NCBI GenBank assembly: GCA_035523995.1
Contig: DATKPQ010000065.1
Coordinates: 1-64,000, forward strand
From: JASHVB01 sp035523995
GTDB lineage: Bacteria > Pseudomonadota > Alphaproteobacteria > Acetobacterales > Acetobacteraceae
Length of the DNA: 64,000 nucleotides
Direction: 5' to 3'
The notes beneath the pieces are model-generated. The model made no database searches, had not been told where the DNA came from, and saw only the letters and a program-made list of their open reading frames with translations. The position numbers and the translations under genes were made by a program. This document shows positions 1 through 7,914 of this stretch, piece by piece. Each line of letters opens with the position of its first letter. Within the stretch, counting starts at the first letter, position 1.

Positions 1-195
1 TTGCCCCAACCGCCACGCGTGACGGCGGACGAAGCGCGAGACACAGCACGCTTGTGGAAGGGCATGGCCGACCACCTGGCAACGCTGCGCGACATGGCCG
101 GCGCCAGGCACGCGATGCAGGAGAGCCAATGGTGGATGGCACACGCGATTGCATTAGGCCAACCTACGCCGCCGCCTGAGCCGAGCAAGGATTGA
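1..195 (+). CDS. small hypothetical protein, possibly 5'-truncated
   Basis: An open frame of 64 residues begins at the first base of the window with a TTG and ends at a TGA at 193-195. The true start may lie upstream, outside the window. The product is a short soluble, helix-prone protein with a Trp-rich stretch (SQWWMAHA, about residues 41-48). No signal peptide, membrane segment or known domain is visible, and I do not recognise a family. Third-position G/C use resembles the coding genes further right. It lies left of the tRNA-Arg fragment at 424-468, so it could belong to an integrated element or its flank. Confidence 0.4.
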   Translation: MPQPPRVTADEARDTARLWKGMADHLATLRDMAGARHAMQESQWWMAHAIALGQPTPPPEPSKD

Positions 196-423
196 AGGCT
201 CTGCTGGGGCTGCCGCGACCGCAGCCAATGCACTCGCAGGGCGCCGGTTCGGCAGCCCCGGCATCGGCCTTCCGATCGTCGCATTTTCGCGCCAGGCTAT
301 GCCGACACGCACCGTTACGACACACGTCGGTTGTCAGAAGACCCGACACGCCGCTGGACGCTATCGGTCAAACAGCCTTGGATAGCGGCAACTTGACATT
401 GAAAAGACTGGCCTTTCCTGCAA

Positions 424-468
424 CTACGGATCTGGGGGTTAGGGGTTCGAATCTTCCCGGGCGCGCCA
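424..468 (+). other. 3' fragment of tRNA-Arg (anticodon ACG), candidate integration-site remnant
   Basis: The 45 bases read as the 3' part of a tRNA. They contain an anticodon loop CTACGGA, the 3' side of the anticodon stem (TCTGG), a variable region, a T arm with loop TTCGAAT (446-452), the 3' acceptor strand CGGGCGC (458-464), discriminator G and CCA (466-468). The anticodon ACG and acceptor sequence match alphaproteobacterial tRNA-Arg. The D arm, 5' acceptor strand and 5' anticodon stem are missing, so this is not a functional tRNA. Fragments running from the anticodon loop to CCA are the usual att duplicates left by tyrosine-recombinase islands. The partner full-length gene is not in the window. 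Confidence 0.7.
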
Positions 469-635
469 GCTTTCCCATTGATTTGCCGGCATTTCTAACC
501 TTCCGGCATGACGGACGCCAGCAGGCACCGGAAGCCGTCCCGCGCTATTCCCACAACGGTGTCGGAACGGTGCCTCGTTCCACCCCCCGGCAGGTAACTG
601 CGGGGCACAGCCGAGCGGCAAGAAAGACCGACGAC

Positions 636-663
636 GAGGGGGCAGCCCGCGGGCTGCCCCCTC
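636..663. repeat. 28-bp perfect palindrome
   Basis: The sequence reads identically on both strands from GAGGGGGCAGCCC to its mirror, with no unpaired loop. It is very GC-rich, and no T-tract follows on either side, so it is a poor match to an intrinsic terminator. It sits 170 bp from the tRNA fragment and just before a tandem repeat. Confidence 0.8.
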
Positions 664-681
664 CTTCGTCAGCCTGACGCG

Positions 682-729
682 GCGACCCTGACTGGGCGCG
701 ACCCTGACTGGGCGCGACCCTGACTGGGC
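682..729 (+). repeat. three tandem copies of a 16-bp unit
   Basis: The unit GCGACCCTGACTGGGC occurs three times without mismatch at 682-697, 698-713 and 714-729. It ends directly before the ATG at 731. Confidence 0.9.
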
Positions 730-730
730 A

Positions 731-1012
731 ATGCTGCTACGGCTGCCCTGGGCCGAGGCATGGTTCGACATCGAGGAGGGCGTGAAGCTCTATCTGGTGG
801 TCGACGATATTCAACGCGCCCTGCTTCTGCTCGATAACCTGCGGACTGCGGAGGTCCGCCTAAGTGACGAAGGCGGTGAGAGCCTCGTTAACATTAGGTC
901 TAGCCGCTTAGATCCCGAGGTTCTGACCCGCGTTCGGGCGAGGCTTGAAGCGGCGGGCCTTAGGTCGAACAAGTATGAATTTGCCTGGGAGCTGTCGCCT
1001 GACCGCCGGTGA
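731..1012 (+). CDS. hypothetical protein
   Basis: A 93-residue open frame encodes a soluble alpha/beta-looking protein (motif VVDDIQRALLLLDNL near residues 23-37, charged C-terminus). I do not recognise a family. The ATG at 731 directly abuts the tandem repeat and has no clear ribosome binding site. A GTG at 782 preceded by GAGGAG is an alternative start, though its spacing is short. Codon use is compatible with coding. Its location among integration-type scars suggests accessory DNA. Confidence 0.45.
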   Translation: MLLRLPWAEAWFDIEEGVKLYLVVDDIQRALLLLDNLRTAEVRLSDEGGESLVNIRSSRLDPEVLTRVRARLEAAGLRSNKYEFAWELSPDRR

Positions 1013-1310
1013 TCAAGCGCCCCGAAGGCATGGGCCGCATCAAGGTTACGCTTGCTGCCGTCGCTACCTGCCCCTAGCCACATCCGACCGCACGGTGCAG
1101 CCCGCCGCCGCTCTGCGACAGCGTTTTGGGGCGGGGCCGGCGGCGGTCGCCTTACCGCCGTTGTGGGTGGGAAGCGGACATTCGGATCACGCAGCGCACT
1201 CCAGCCTTTTTTGCCCGACCTGGATGGTCATGTTCATCGGCTGTTGACCATGAGCGAGCATTGTTGCTCTCCGCCCCAACCGGGCTGCGGGCCGCATCGT
1301 CGAAAAGGAA
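1013..1310. other. intergenic, no feature seen
   Basis: Nearly 300 bases without a supportable gene lie between the 93-residue hypothetical gene and the left inverted repeat of the GxxExxY unit. Only short frames without start signals are present. Confidence 0.5.
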
Positions 1311-1344
1311 TTTTGCCGCAGATGCACGCTGATGCACGCAGATG
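1311..1344 (+). repeat. left 34-bp inverted repeat of the GxxExxY unit
   Basis: TTTTGCCGCAGATGCACGCT followed by GATGCACGCAGATG is repeated exactly, as its reverse complement, at 1728-1761. Within the arm, GATGCACGC occurs twice. The ATG of the GxxExxY frame (1332) lies inside this arm. Confidence 0.9.
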
Positions 1345-1715
1345 AAATCGAGACCGGAGACCTGTCGGGACGCATCATCGGCTGCGCGTTCCGCGTGCTG
1401 AACACGCTCGGGGCGGGATTTCTGGAAAAAGTGTAGGAGAACGCCTTGGCGCATGAAATGCGTGGGGCCGGGCTCGCCGTCGCGCAGCAGAAGGGCATCA
1501 CGGTCTATTACAGCGGCATTGCGGTCGGTGAGTATGTCGCTGATCTGTTGGTTGAGGACGTGGTTGTCGTGGAACTGAGAGCGAGCAAAGCTTTGGATCC
1601 TGCGCATACTGCGCAATGCATAAACTATCTGAAGGCGACCGGACTGCACCTATGCCTGATGCTGAATTTTGCCAGGCCACGCCTCGAAATTCACCGTATC
1701 GCCCACGAACTTTGA
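1332..1715 (+). pseudogene. GxxExxY-family protein gene, interrupted by one nonsense codon
   Basis: Reading from ATG 1332 gives a protein typical of the GxxExxY family (about 125 residues, PD-(D/E)XK-like fold). Segments RIIGCAFRVLNTLGAGFLEKV, then GITVYYSGIAVGEYVADLLV, then VVVELRASKAL and INYLKATGLHLCLMLNF can be seen. Codon 35 is TAG (1434-1436) and falls exactly where the family has the Tyr of its name motif (GFLEKVY). The frame is open again to the stop at 1713-1715. One substitution (TAC or TAT to TAG) explains the break. The family's function is unknown; its genes often lie in repetitive, mobile-looking contexts, as here between perfect inverted repeats. A frame restarting at TTG 1446 could encode a fragment. 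Confidence 0.85.
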
Positions 1716-1727
1716 ATCTGCTCGGTC

Positions 1728-1761
1728 CATCTGCGTGCATCAGCGTGCATCTGCGGCAAAA
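1728..1761 (-). repeat. right 34-bp inverted repeat of the GxxExxY unit
   Basis: This is the exact reverse complement of 1311-1344. The two arms bound a 451-bp unit containing only the GxxExxY frame. Sequence identity stops at both ends of the 34 bases. No flanking target duplication was evident by eye. Confidence 0.9.
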
Positions 1762-1973
1762 ATAAGCTTCCTCCGCTGGGGCTGAATGCTTCCGCATTTG
1801 GTTCGAAGGTCGAGCCTGCAGGGCACGCCGGTGCGAAAGTCAAGAAAAATGTACACCAAAAAATGGCAGCCAACGCCTTCACTGGTCGCTTCCTGTTCAT
1901 GGCGGAATTGGCTGCACGAATTGGTGTTGCGGGCCACGCGAGTTTGATCCGGCTACAAGCCACCGCGTCCGAT

Positions 1974-2912
1974 CTATGGTTCGCCGGTTGCCAGGCGTCC
2001 GGATGACAACCAAGCGGCCAGATCAGGCGAGAACTTCTCCCTGACCTTCATTTCATACAGCGCCAAGTCCTCCTGGGCGAAGACATCCCGCCATCTTCCG
2101 TTCGTTCCCTTGTTGAAGAAATGATGTCGGTCGCCATCGACGAACCGGTTCTTGTACTCTGGCATTAGCTGGTCACCTGCAGCTCGCATTGCCGAAAATC
2201 CCGCGGCTTCCACCAGAGACGGCCAGACTCGCTTATCGGGCTCTATGTCGAGGAAGCGGGCAATCCGCCGCATTTCCCCTTCGCGATCGGCGAGCAAATC
2301 CTGGTAATGCACGAACAAGAAGTTCGGGCGATGGCGATCCGCCCAGAAGCCAGCCTCGAAGTCAAAGTATGAAAGGTTGGGCAGTCCGTCGGCTTGTCCA
2401 GCGACAGTCGGGGTCGTTAACCATAGCCGAAAGAATTCGGCCGGCCTCTGCGGGATCAGCGGAAAGGGCCTTCCGATCAGGGAATCCTCTGCGCCAATCT
2501 TTGAAAGTGTCTCGCGCTGGGCATCTGTGTGCGACCTATACTGGTTGTGTACAGACATCACGGCATCACGCCCGTCGCGGGCGACGTGGATATATTTGAC
2601 GTCGTCGTAGAGCGGTAGCCCGTCGATAGGCAGATGGGCCTTCAGAAAGCGCCGATGCGTTTGCGCCTCGATCTGCTCGTAGGTCGGTCCGACGGCCCGA
2701 AAGCGGCCATCGACCCAAGGCGACACCTGGAGTAACGGCCTCACTGCCGTATCCTGGAAGACCAGGGAGCTAACAATCTGTTGCGTCCACGTTTGACCTG
2801 ATTTCGGAAAGGCCGAGATAATGATATCGTCAGGGCGAGGTCTGTAAGGTGCCCATCTCCGGCTATCCGTTGTCCAGGTCCGATACTCGCGCAGTGCTGG
2901 CCGGATCAGCAT
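1974..2912 (-). CDS. sulfotransferase family protein
   Basis: The 312-residue product matches cytosolic-type sulfotransferases (PF00685), which move a sulfuryl group from PAPS to an alcohol or amine. The 5'-phosphosulfate loop is PKSGQTW (residues 36-42). A catalytic-type His follows in KAHLP (His93), and the 3'-phosphate binding stretch is RDGRDAVMS (112-120). Length is normal for the family and no signal peptide is seen. The acceptor cannot be read from sequence. It stands alone between scarred regions, with no PAPS synthesis genes nearby. A second, unrelated-type sulfotransferase is cut by the right window edge. Confidence 0.85.
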   Translation of the reverse strand: MLIRPALREYRTWTTDSRRWAPYRPRPDDIIISAFPKSGQTWTQQIVSSLVFQDTAVRPLLQVSPWVDGRFRAVGPTYEQIEAQTHRRFLKAHLPIDGLPLYDDVKYIHVARDGRDAVMSVHNQYRSHTDAQRETLSKIGAEDSLIGRPFPLIPQRPAEFFRLWLTTPTVAGQADGLPNLSYFDFEAGFWADRHRPNFLFVHYQDLLADREGEMRRIARFLDIEPDKRVWPSLVEAAGFSAMRAAGDQLMPEYKNRFVDGDRHHFFNKGTNGRWRDVFAQEDLALYEMKVREKFSPDLAAWLSSGRLATGEP

Positions 2913-3074
2913 CTAAGATTGCCTCCTCCTGTCTCCCGAGCATGGAATGAATGCCACGGAGCGTCAAAGCGAGGTGGTTGTTGGAGAACCAGCAGCGCGG
3001 GCCCATTTCCCGCCACACGGCCGCCTAAGGTGATCGGTGGCAGTCCCGCCCGTGCCGAAACCGCCGAACGGATG

Positions 3075-4103
3075 TTATGCAAGTCGTGCCGGTTGCACTG
3101 TTGCACTCGGGCGACGTAATCGCTCCAGGCTGCCAGCGCATGCTGCACCAACGGGCGGTGGCAGGGTGAACACCCTCCTCAAATTATAGGCGAGGGCGGT
3201 CAGGCTGAACTCCGCCCGGACCTTCTCCAATCCCCGCATCAGGAATGCAGCCTGATACATCCACTGCTTGATCGTGCCGAACGGGTGCTCGACCGATTCA
3301 CGGCGCTGGTCAAGAATGCCCGGGCGCCGCGCCAGCCGTGCGGCCATCCGGTCCAGCACCGCCTCGTTCTCCAGCCGCGACACCGAGCGAAACAGGTTGC
3401 CCGTACAGCGAGACCGCAAAGGACAGCCACGGCAAGCAGCGCGGTTCGCATAGTTGATCTTCTTCAGCCCACGCATCAGCGACGACGTATACGGCTGAAG
3501 GCGTTGCCCGGCAGGACAGATCATGCTGTCGGTCTCTGCCTCATATTTGAACTCGTCCTTGCGGAAGAAGCCTTCCCTGACCGAAGGACCGCGCTGCGGG
3601 CGCGGAACGTAAGGCACCATGCCCACCTTCTCGCAAGCCGCGATGTCCTCGATCTTGAAGTAGCCTTTGTCTGCGACAACGTCGATCGTCTCGACGCCGA
3701 GTATTTCCCTGGCAGGTTCGGCGGTCTCGGTCAGCAGGCCCATGTCGACCACCTGGTTGGTAACCTGCTGCTCGACGATCAGCTTGTGCTTGGTATCAAC
3801 CGCGACCTGCACGTTGTAGCCGACCGCAACATGGGTGTGCGCCGCCATTGCCGGGCTGTCGGGATCAGTCAGCGAGATCTGGTTCTCCCCGGTCCGGTCC
3901 AACTCTTCCAGCATCGCCTTGCAGCGCTCGCGTCGGTCGCGAACGGCGGCGATTTTCTCCGCCAGGTTCTTGACCCGTGCGCCACCTGTGGACTGCTCGG
4001 TGGCATCGGCCTGATCGAGGCGCTGGAGATAGTCATCGAGCGTCTCGTCGGCCAGTTTGACCCGGCGAACGCCCTGGCAACCGGGATACGCTCTATCGGC
4101 AGA
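3075..4103 (-). pseudogene. IS1182-family transposase, N-terminally truncated
   Basis: The frame carries the catalytic half of an IS1182-type DDE transposase. It has Asp in VQVAVDTKHKLIV, Asp in VVADKGYFKIED, a cysteine cluster (CRGCPLRSRC), and Glu in RRESVEHPFGTIKQW near the C-terminus. From ATG 3914 it gives 279 residues. The same frame stays open upstream to a TGA at 4104-4106, and that extension (VKLADETLDDYLQRLD and on) is also transposase-like. Full members are about 450-480 residues, so roughly the first third is missing. Terminal inverted repeats were not found. It is a dead remnant unless served in trans. Confidence 0.8.
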
Positions 4104-4199
4104 TCACCGCTGGCGCCACCATCATCGGTTGATCTAAGTCAATTACCATTGTATGCGCATGTGGCACCGAGGCACCCACACGTCTTTTCGGGAACAGAA

Positions 4200-4433
4200 A
4201 TGATCGACTACGACCCTGGCGAGGCCGCTCCCGCAAGTGCGCTTTATTGCCAAGTGGACCACGATGGCAAGCCGACTGCTGTCACGGCATTGATAACGCG
4301 CGGCGACCGCCTGCCCGCCGCACCTCACGGATGTCGCTGGCGGAGAATGGTCCCGCGCGAGGATGACAGCCGGCGATGGTGGGTCATGGAACGCCCGCCC
4401 GCGCCGGCCACCACCGCAAGCAGATCTCCCTGA
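4200..4433 (+). CDS. small hypothetical protein
   Basis: A 77-residue frame from ATG 4200. The first 50 residues (MIDYDPGEAAPASALYCQVD and so on) look like a folded small protein, with balanced composition and plausible codon use; the C-terminus becomes Arg/Pro-rich and may be spurious. No family is recognised and the ribosome binding site is weak. It lies directly after the truncated transposase. Confidence 0.3.
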   Translation: MIDYDPGEAAPASALYCQVDHDGKPTAVTALITRGDRLPAAPHGCRWRRMVPREDDSRRWWVMERPPAPATTASRSP

Positions 4434-4785
4434 TCAGCCGGGCCGCGCCGGTGCCGGCCATTCAAGGCGGTCAGCCCCGGTCTCGTGGGTGAAGCTCGTG
4501 GGTGAAGAGAGAGGGCCACCCCCAAGGCCACCCCCAAGGCCACCCCCAGTGCCCCATCGCACCCGTCCAGGCGCCCTTCCGGCGCCGCGTGCCGCGTACA
4601 CGCGAAAGGCCGGCGCCGGCCGGCCTCTCATGCAACTTTCCCGCCGCGTTAGCCGCCGGCGACGCTGGCCGCCAAGCGGGGTCCGCTAGCGTATCAGGCA
4701 TGCCGCAATCGCCGTCGCGCGGCTGCTTGCTGCACATCGGTTCCGGCCTCACTTAGCAGGTGCAGCATTCTGGTTCGACAGGCCG
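4434..4785. other. intergenic with short tandem repeats
   Basis: There is no supportable gene. Two copies of CTCGTGGGTGAAG (4482-4507) are followed by three copies of a 12-bp GGCCACCCCCAA unit (4514-4548, last copy one base short). Confidence 0.6.
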
Positions 4786-6153
4786 ATGGAACTTGGGGAA
4801 GGACTTCCGCCGGGCGCGCGGCGACGCGCCATGGTGACCATTGCAATCGCGATCTCGATGGCGGTGCTGGATGGTGCCATCGCCAACATCGCCCTTCCCA
4901 CCATCGGCCGTGAGCTTGGTGCGTCTCCGGCCACGACGATCTGGGTGGTGAACGGCTACCAATTCGCCGTCACCGTCTCATTGCTGCCGCTGGCGTTCCT
5001 GGGCGACATTCTCGGCTACAAACGGATCTACATGGCGGGCGTGCTGGTGTTCACCGCGGCCTCGCTGTCATGTGCCCTCGCCAACTCGCTGCCGTTGCTG
5101 ATCGCCGCCCGCGTGCTGCAAGGCATCGGCGGGGCAGGCATTATGAGCGTCAATACCGCGCTGATCCGCTTCATCTTTCCCCGCGCAGAGCTGGGCCGGG
5201 GCCTGGGATTCAACGCGCTTGTCGTGGCCGCGTTCTCGGCGCTCGGTCCCTCGATCGCCGCCGGCATTCTGTCGGTCGCGACCTGGCACTGGTTGTTCGC
5301 GATCAACGTGCCGCTCGGGCTGGTGGCGATCTGGCTCGCGGCGCGCGTCCTGCCGATGACCCCGCTCGCCGGACATCGTTTCGACATCCCCAGCGCCGCG
5401 ATGAACGCGGTCACGCTCGGGCTGGCGATCATCGCGGTCGATGGGCTGGGACGGGAAGCCGGCGCCACCGAGGCAATCGAACTGATCGTCGCGCTCGCGA
5501 TCGGCGCCCTGTTCATTTACCGGCAGCTCCAGCTTCCGGTGCCCCTGCTGCCGGTGGATTTGTTCCGCCGGCCGGTATTCGCGTTGTCGGTCGGGACTTC
5601 GATCGGCTCCTATATCGGCCAGACCATCGCCTATGTTGCCTTGCCGTTCTATTTCCAGGACGTGGGTGGGCTGTCGCCGATCGAAACCGGCCTGTTGATG
5701 ACCCCCTGGCCGGCGATTGTGGTCATAGTAGCGCCGATCGCCGGGCGTCTGTCGGACCGCTATGCAGCCGGCATCCTGGGAACGATTGGGCTGGCGGTCA
5801 TGACCGCCGGCCTGGTGTCGGTGCTGCTGTTACCCGCGACACCCGGTTACGCCGACGTGGCGTGGCGGCTCGCGGTCTGCGGCCTGGGTTTCGGCTTCTT
5901 TCAGTCCCCCAACAACCGTCTGCTGGTCGGCAGCGCACCGGCGCATCGCAGCGGCGCGGGATCCGGCATGTTGGCGACGGCGCGGCTGACCGGACAGACT
6001 TTCGGGAGCGCGCTGGTGGCCTTGTCGTTCGGCCTGGCCGGCGCGCGCGGCGGCAGCGCGGTGGCGCACGGGACCACGCTGGCGCTCGGCATTGCCATTG
6101 CGGCGACCACCGCCGCAATGATCGTGAGCGCGATGCGTCTGCGCGCGCGATAG
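4786..6153 (+). CDS. MFS drug exporter, EmrB/QacA (DHA2) type
   Basis: The 455-residue protein is built of hydrophobic helices typical of the major facilitator superfamily. An MFS motif A-like loop follows the second helix (LGDILGYKRIYMAG). A helix-5-type glycine-rich segment (LGPSIAAGILSVATWHW) and the WLFAINVPLGL stretch are typical of DHA2 proton-driven multidrug exporters. It should sit in the inner membrane and expel hydrophobic compounds; the substrate is unknown. No membrane-fusion partner lies next to it, so it probably works alone. The start at 4786 has a weak ribosome binding site; ATG 4831 is an alternative. Confidence 0.8.
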   Translation: MELGEGLPPGARRRAMVTIAIAISMAVLDGAIANIALPTIGRELGASPATTIWVVNGYQFAVTVSLLPLAFLGDILGYKRIYMAGVLVFTAASLSCALANSLPLLIAARVLQGIGGAGIMSVNTALIRFIFPRAELGRGLGFNALVVAAFSALGPSIAAGILSVATWHWLFAINVPLGLVAIWLAARVLPMTPLAGHRFDIPSAAMNAVTLGLAIIAVDGLGREAGATEAIELIVALAIGALFIYRQLQLPVPLLPVDLFRRPVFALSVGTSIGSYIGQTIAYVALPFYFQDVGGLSPIETGLLMTPWPAIVVIVAPIAGRLSDRYAAGILGTIGLAVMTAGLVSVLLLPATPGYADVAWRLAVCGLGFGFFQSPNNRLLVGSAPAHRSGAGSGMLATARLTGQTFGSALVALSFGLAGARGGSAVAHGTTLALGIAIAATTAAMIVSAMRLRAR

Positions 6154-6196
6154 CGACGGCCGCCATGCTCGGCTGCCATCCCTGGCCGATGTAGGG

Positions 6197-6634
6197 TTAT
6201 CTCGTTGCGGGCGGCGAGGCGCGCGCCGCCCCGGCTGCTGCGATGTGCCGGAGATGCGCCATGCACGTGCGCACGATCGGCGCACAATACGCGTCCGGCG
6301 CGCCGGTCGCATTCTTTTCCCCGGAATACAGAATCTGGGTGACGTGGCCGTTCGTTACCCGGAATGTGGCGTGGCAATAGCCGCCGTTGCTGAACGACAT
6401 CCCACCGATGATGGGAATGCCATAGCTGTCGTTGCTGGTCGACGTCGCATCATAGGTCAGGATATCAGTGTTGCCAAAGGTGCTGTGCTGGTCCGGTGCG
6501 CCGAGACAGGCTTCCAGGTCCACCTCCGACATACCTATCAGACGACTCTCCGCGTCGCGCGCAATGTGGGAGTCCTTCACGGCGCAGGCGCTGACCAGTG
6601 CAGAGACAGACAAGAGCAATACCGATTTGGTCAT
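6197..6634 (-). CDS. predicted outer-membrane lipoprotein, unknown function
   Basis: From ATG 6634 the 145-residue product starts with a lipoprotein signal, MTKSVLLLSVSALVSAC, whose lipobox LVSAC places the lipidated Cys at residue 17. The start is chosen because AAGGA lies about 11 bases upstream and the signal peptide begins cleanly there. An in-frame ATG at 6688 would add a non-signal extension. The mature part has a bacterial small-protein-A-like flavour (short motif GMSEVDLEACLGAPDQ, then a beta-rich segment), but I cannot assign a family with certainty. It is convergent with the MFS gene. Confidence 0.7.
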   Translation of the reverse strand: MTKSVLLLSVSALVSACAVKDSHIARDAESRLIGMSEVDLEACLGAPDQHSTFGNTDILTYDATSTSNDSYGIPIIGGMSFSNGGYCHATFRVTNGHVTQILYSGEKNATGAPDAYCAPIVRTCMAHLRHIAAAGAARASPPATR

Positions 6635-6872
6635 ACGGCTGGGCATCCTTGCGGTTGTGCAGCCGCTAAATGAGCATGGACAGGCCACGCGGCAACCGCG
6701 GGGCAGCCCGATCTTGTCGCTTCCTCCGCGCGCCGCGCCCGGGGTTTGCCGCGAATACCGCCAGCGGCGTCACGCCTGAATGGCAGGCCGATTCCCAGTG
6801 AAACAGACGGTCCGGATGCGTCGCCCTGTCAGCGTCCTGTCATTCGCAGACCTGGTTGCGAGGAACATCCAA

Positions 6873-7235
6873 TCAACGCCACCCGTGGTGATGATGGTGA
6901 TGATGATGGTGATGATGGTGATGATGATGATGGTGATAGAAATAGGGGCCATAGGGCCCGTATCCCGGCGCGTAGTAGGGCCGGTAATAGGCGTAAGGCG
7001 GCGGCGCTCCGTAATCGAAATAGAAGTACCCATTAACGGGCTGTACTTCGGCCCGCGCCGCGTCATCCGCCTTCAACAATGCGACAGCATTCGGCACTGG
7101 GTTCAGCAGATCGGCATAGGAAGATGCCTGCATCGCCTCCGCCAGATTGGCCCCCGGAGCGGCACCTGCGTGCGCGCTACCCATGCTGGCCAACCCGGCA
7201 ACCGCGCCGATCAAGCCAACGGTCTTCTTATCCAT
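6873..7235 (-). CDS. exported poly-histidine-tailed protein A
   Basis: From ATG 7235 (GGAGGA five bases upstream) the product has 120 residues. A Sec signal peptide ends near SAHA (about residues 20-23). A conserved block follows (EAMQASSYADLLNPVPNAVALLKADDAAR), then a Tyr/Pro/Gly-rich linker (YAYYRPYYAPGYGPYGP), and finally 17 consecutive His before GWR. The block and signal match the divergent neighbour at 7514-7885, so the two are paralogues. His runs bind Ni, Zn, Cu or Co; an extracytoplasmic metal-sequestering role is inferred, not shown. I know no named family that fits. Confidence 0.8.
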   Translation of the reverse strand: MDKKTVGLIGAVAGLASMGSAHAGAAPGANLAEAMQASSYADLLNPVPNAVALLKADDAARAEVQPVNGYFYFDYGAPPPYAYYRPYYAPGYGPYGPYFYHHHHHHHHHHHHHHHHHGWR

Positions 7236-7268
7236 AGCAATCCTCCGGAATCGGCAGCCTGATGCGAT

Positions 7269-7307
7269 CAACATCCGCAACGCGGTTTAACAACATCCGC
7301 AACGCGG
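7269..7307. promoter_or_regulatory. direct repeat in the divergent poly-His intergenic region, candidate operator
   Basis: The 17-mer CAACATCCGCAACGCGG occurs at 7269-7285 and 7291-7307. The 22-bp period is about two helical turns, typical of paired operator half-sites on one face of the DNA. The repeat lies upstream of gene A and between the two divergent poly-His genes. Confidence 0.5.
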
Positions 7308-7513
7308 CCTAATTGTGGCGGGAATCATCATATTGCAGCCACTATGAATGACGATAATAGCAAATGCCGGGTTCAGGACTGCAAAATTGTGTCTTCCTGC
7401 AGAGGAACGCTCCGAACTTGTGAACTTGTGTGAATCAGGAACTTCAAACCCGTAACGGCGTTTGTAACCCACATATCGGGCCGCTTGGCTCGCAACTTAT
7501 CGGAGGGATGGTT

Positions 7514-7885
7514 ATGCACAGAAAGACCGCTGGTTTGATCGGCACCGTGGCCGGCCTGGCGACGATGGGAGTGGGTCACGCCGCCATTCCGCCGGCCCCC
7601 AGCGCATCGGAAGCGCTGCAGGTTTCGTCCTATGCCGACCTGCTGGCACCGGTACCCAATGCTCTCGATCTGGTGAAGGCAGACGACGCGGCACGGACGC
7701 AGCAGCCACGGCCGGCAGGCGAGCTACAGCTTGCGCAGTATTACGGCCCACCGCCGGCCTATCATCATCACCACCATCATCACCACCATCACCACCACGC
7801 GTACTACCGCCACCATCACCATCACCACCATCACCACAACACCTTCGTCGGAATCCCTGGCGTGGGTGGCGTCGTCGTCCGCTGA
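7514..7885 (+). CDS. exported poly-histidine protein B
   Basis: The start ATG 7514 is chosen over ATG 7508 because GGAGG then has proper spacing. The 123-residue product has a signal peptide (MHRKTAGLIGTVAGLATMGV, cleavage after GHA) and the same block as protein A (EALQVSSYADLLAPVPNALD). Two His runs follow (12 and 9 residues, separated by AYYR), then a hydrophobic tail NTFVGIPGVGGVVVR. The genes are divergent, separated by about 280 bp that could hold shared regulation. A metal-binding role is inferred from the His runs. The different tails suggest the two paralogues are not redundant. Confidence 0.8.
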   Translation: MHRKTAGLIGTVAGLATMGVGHAAIPPAPSASEALQVSSYADLLAPVPNALDLVKADDAARTQQPRPAGELQLAQYYGPPPAYHHHHHHHHHHHHAYYRHHHHHHHHHNTFVGIPGVGGVVVR

Positions 7886-7914
7886 CGCGTGCGTGATCCG
7901 CGCGAGGCGAAAGG

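Larger units (their letters stand above)
196..730. other. gene-poor stretch with recombination-type sequence features
   Basis: No convincing gene is seen in these 535 bases. They hold a 3' tRNA-Arg fragment (424-468), a perfect 28-bp palindrome (636-663) and three head-to-tail copies of a 16-bp unit (682-729). Open frames here have no ribosome binding site and no recognisable product. Confidence 0.6.

Noticed and set aside
6873..6930. ATG/GATG simple repeat as a microsatellite or sequencing artefact
   Set aside because: It is the His-codon run of a gene with a good signal peptide, ribosome site and a divergent paralogue.
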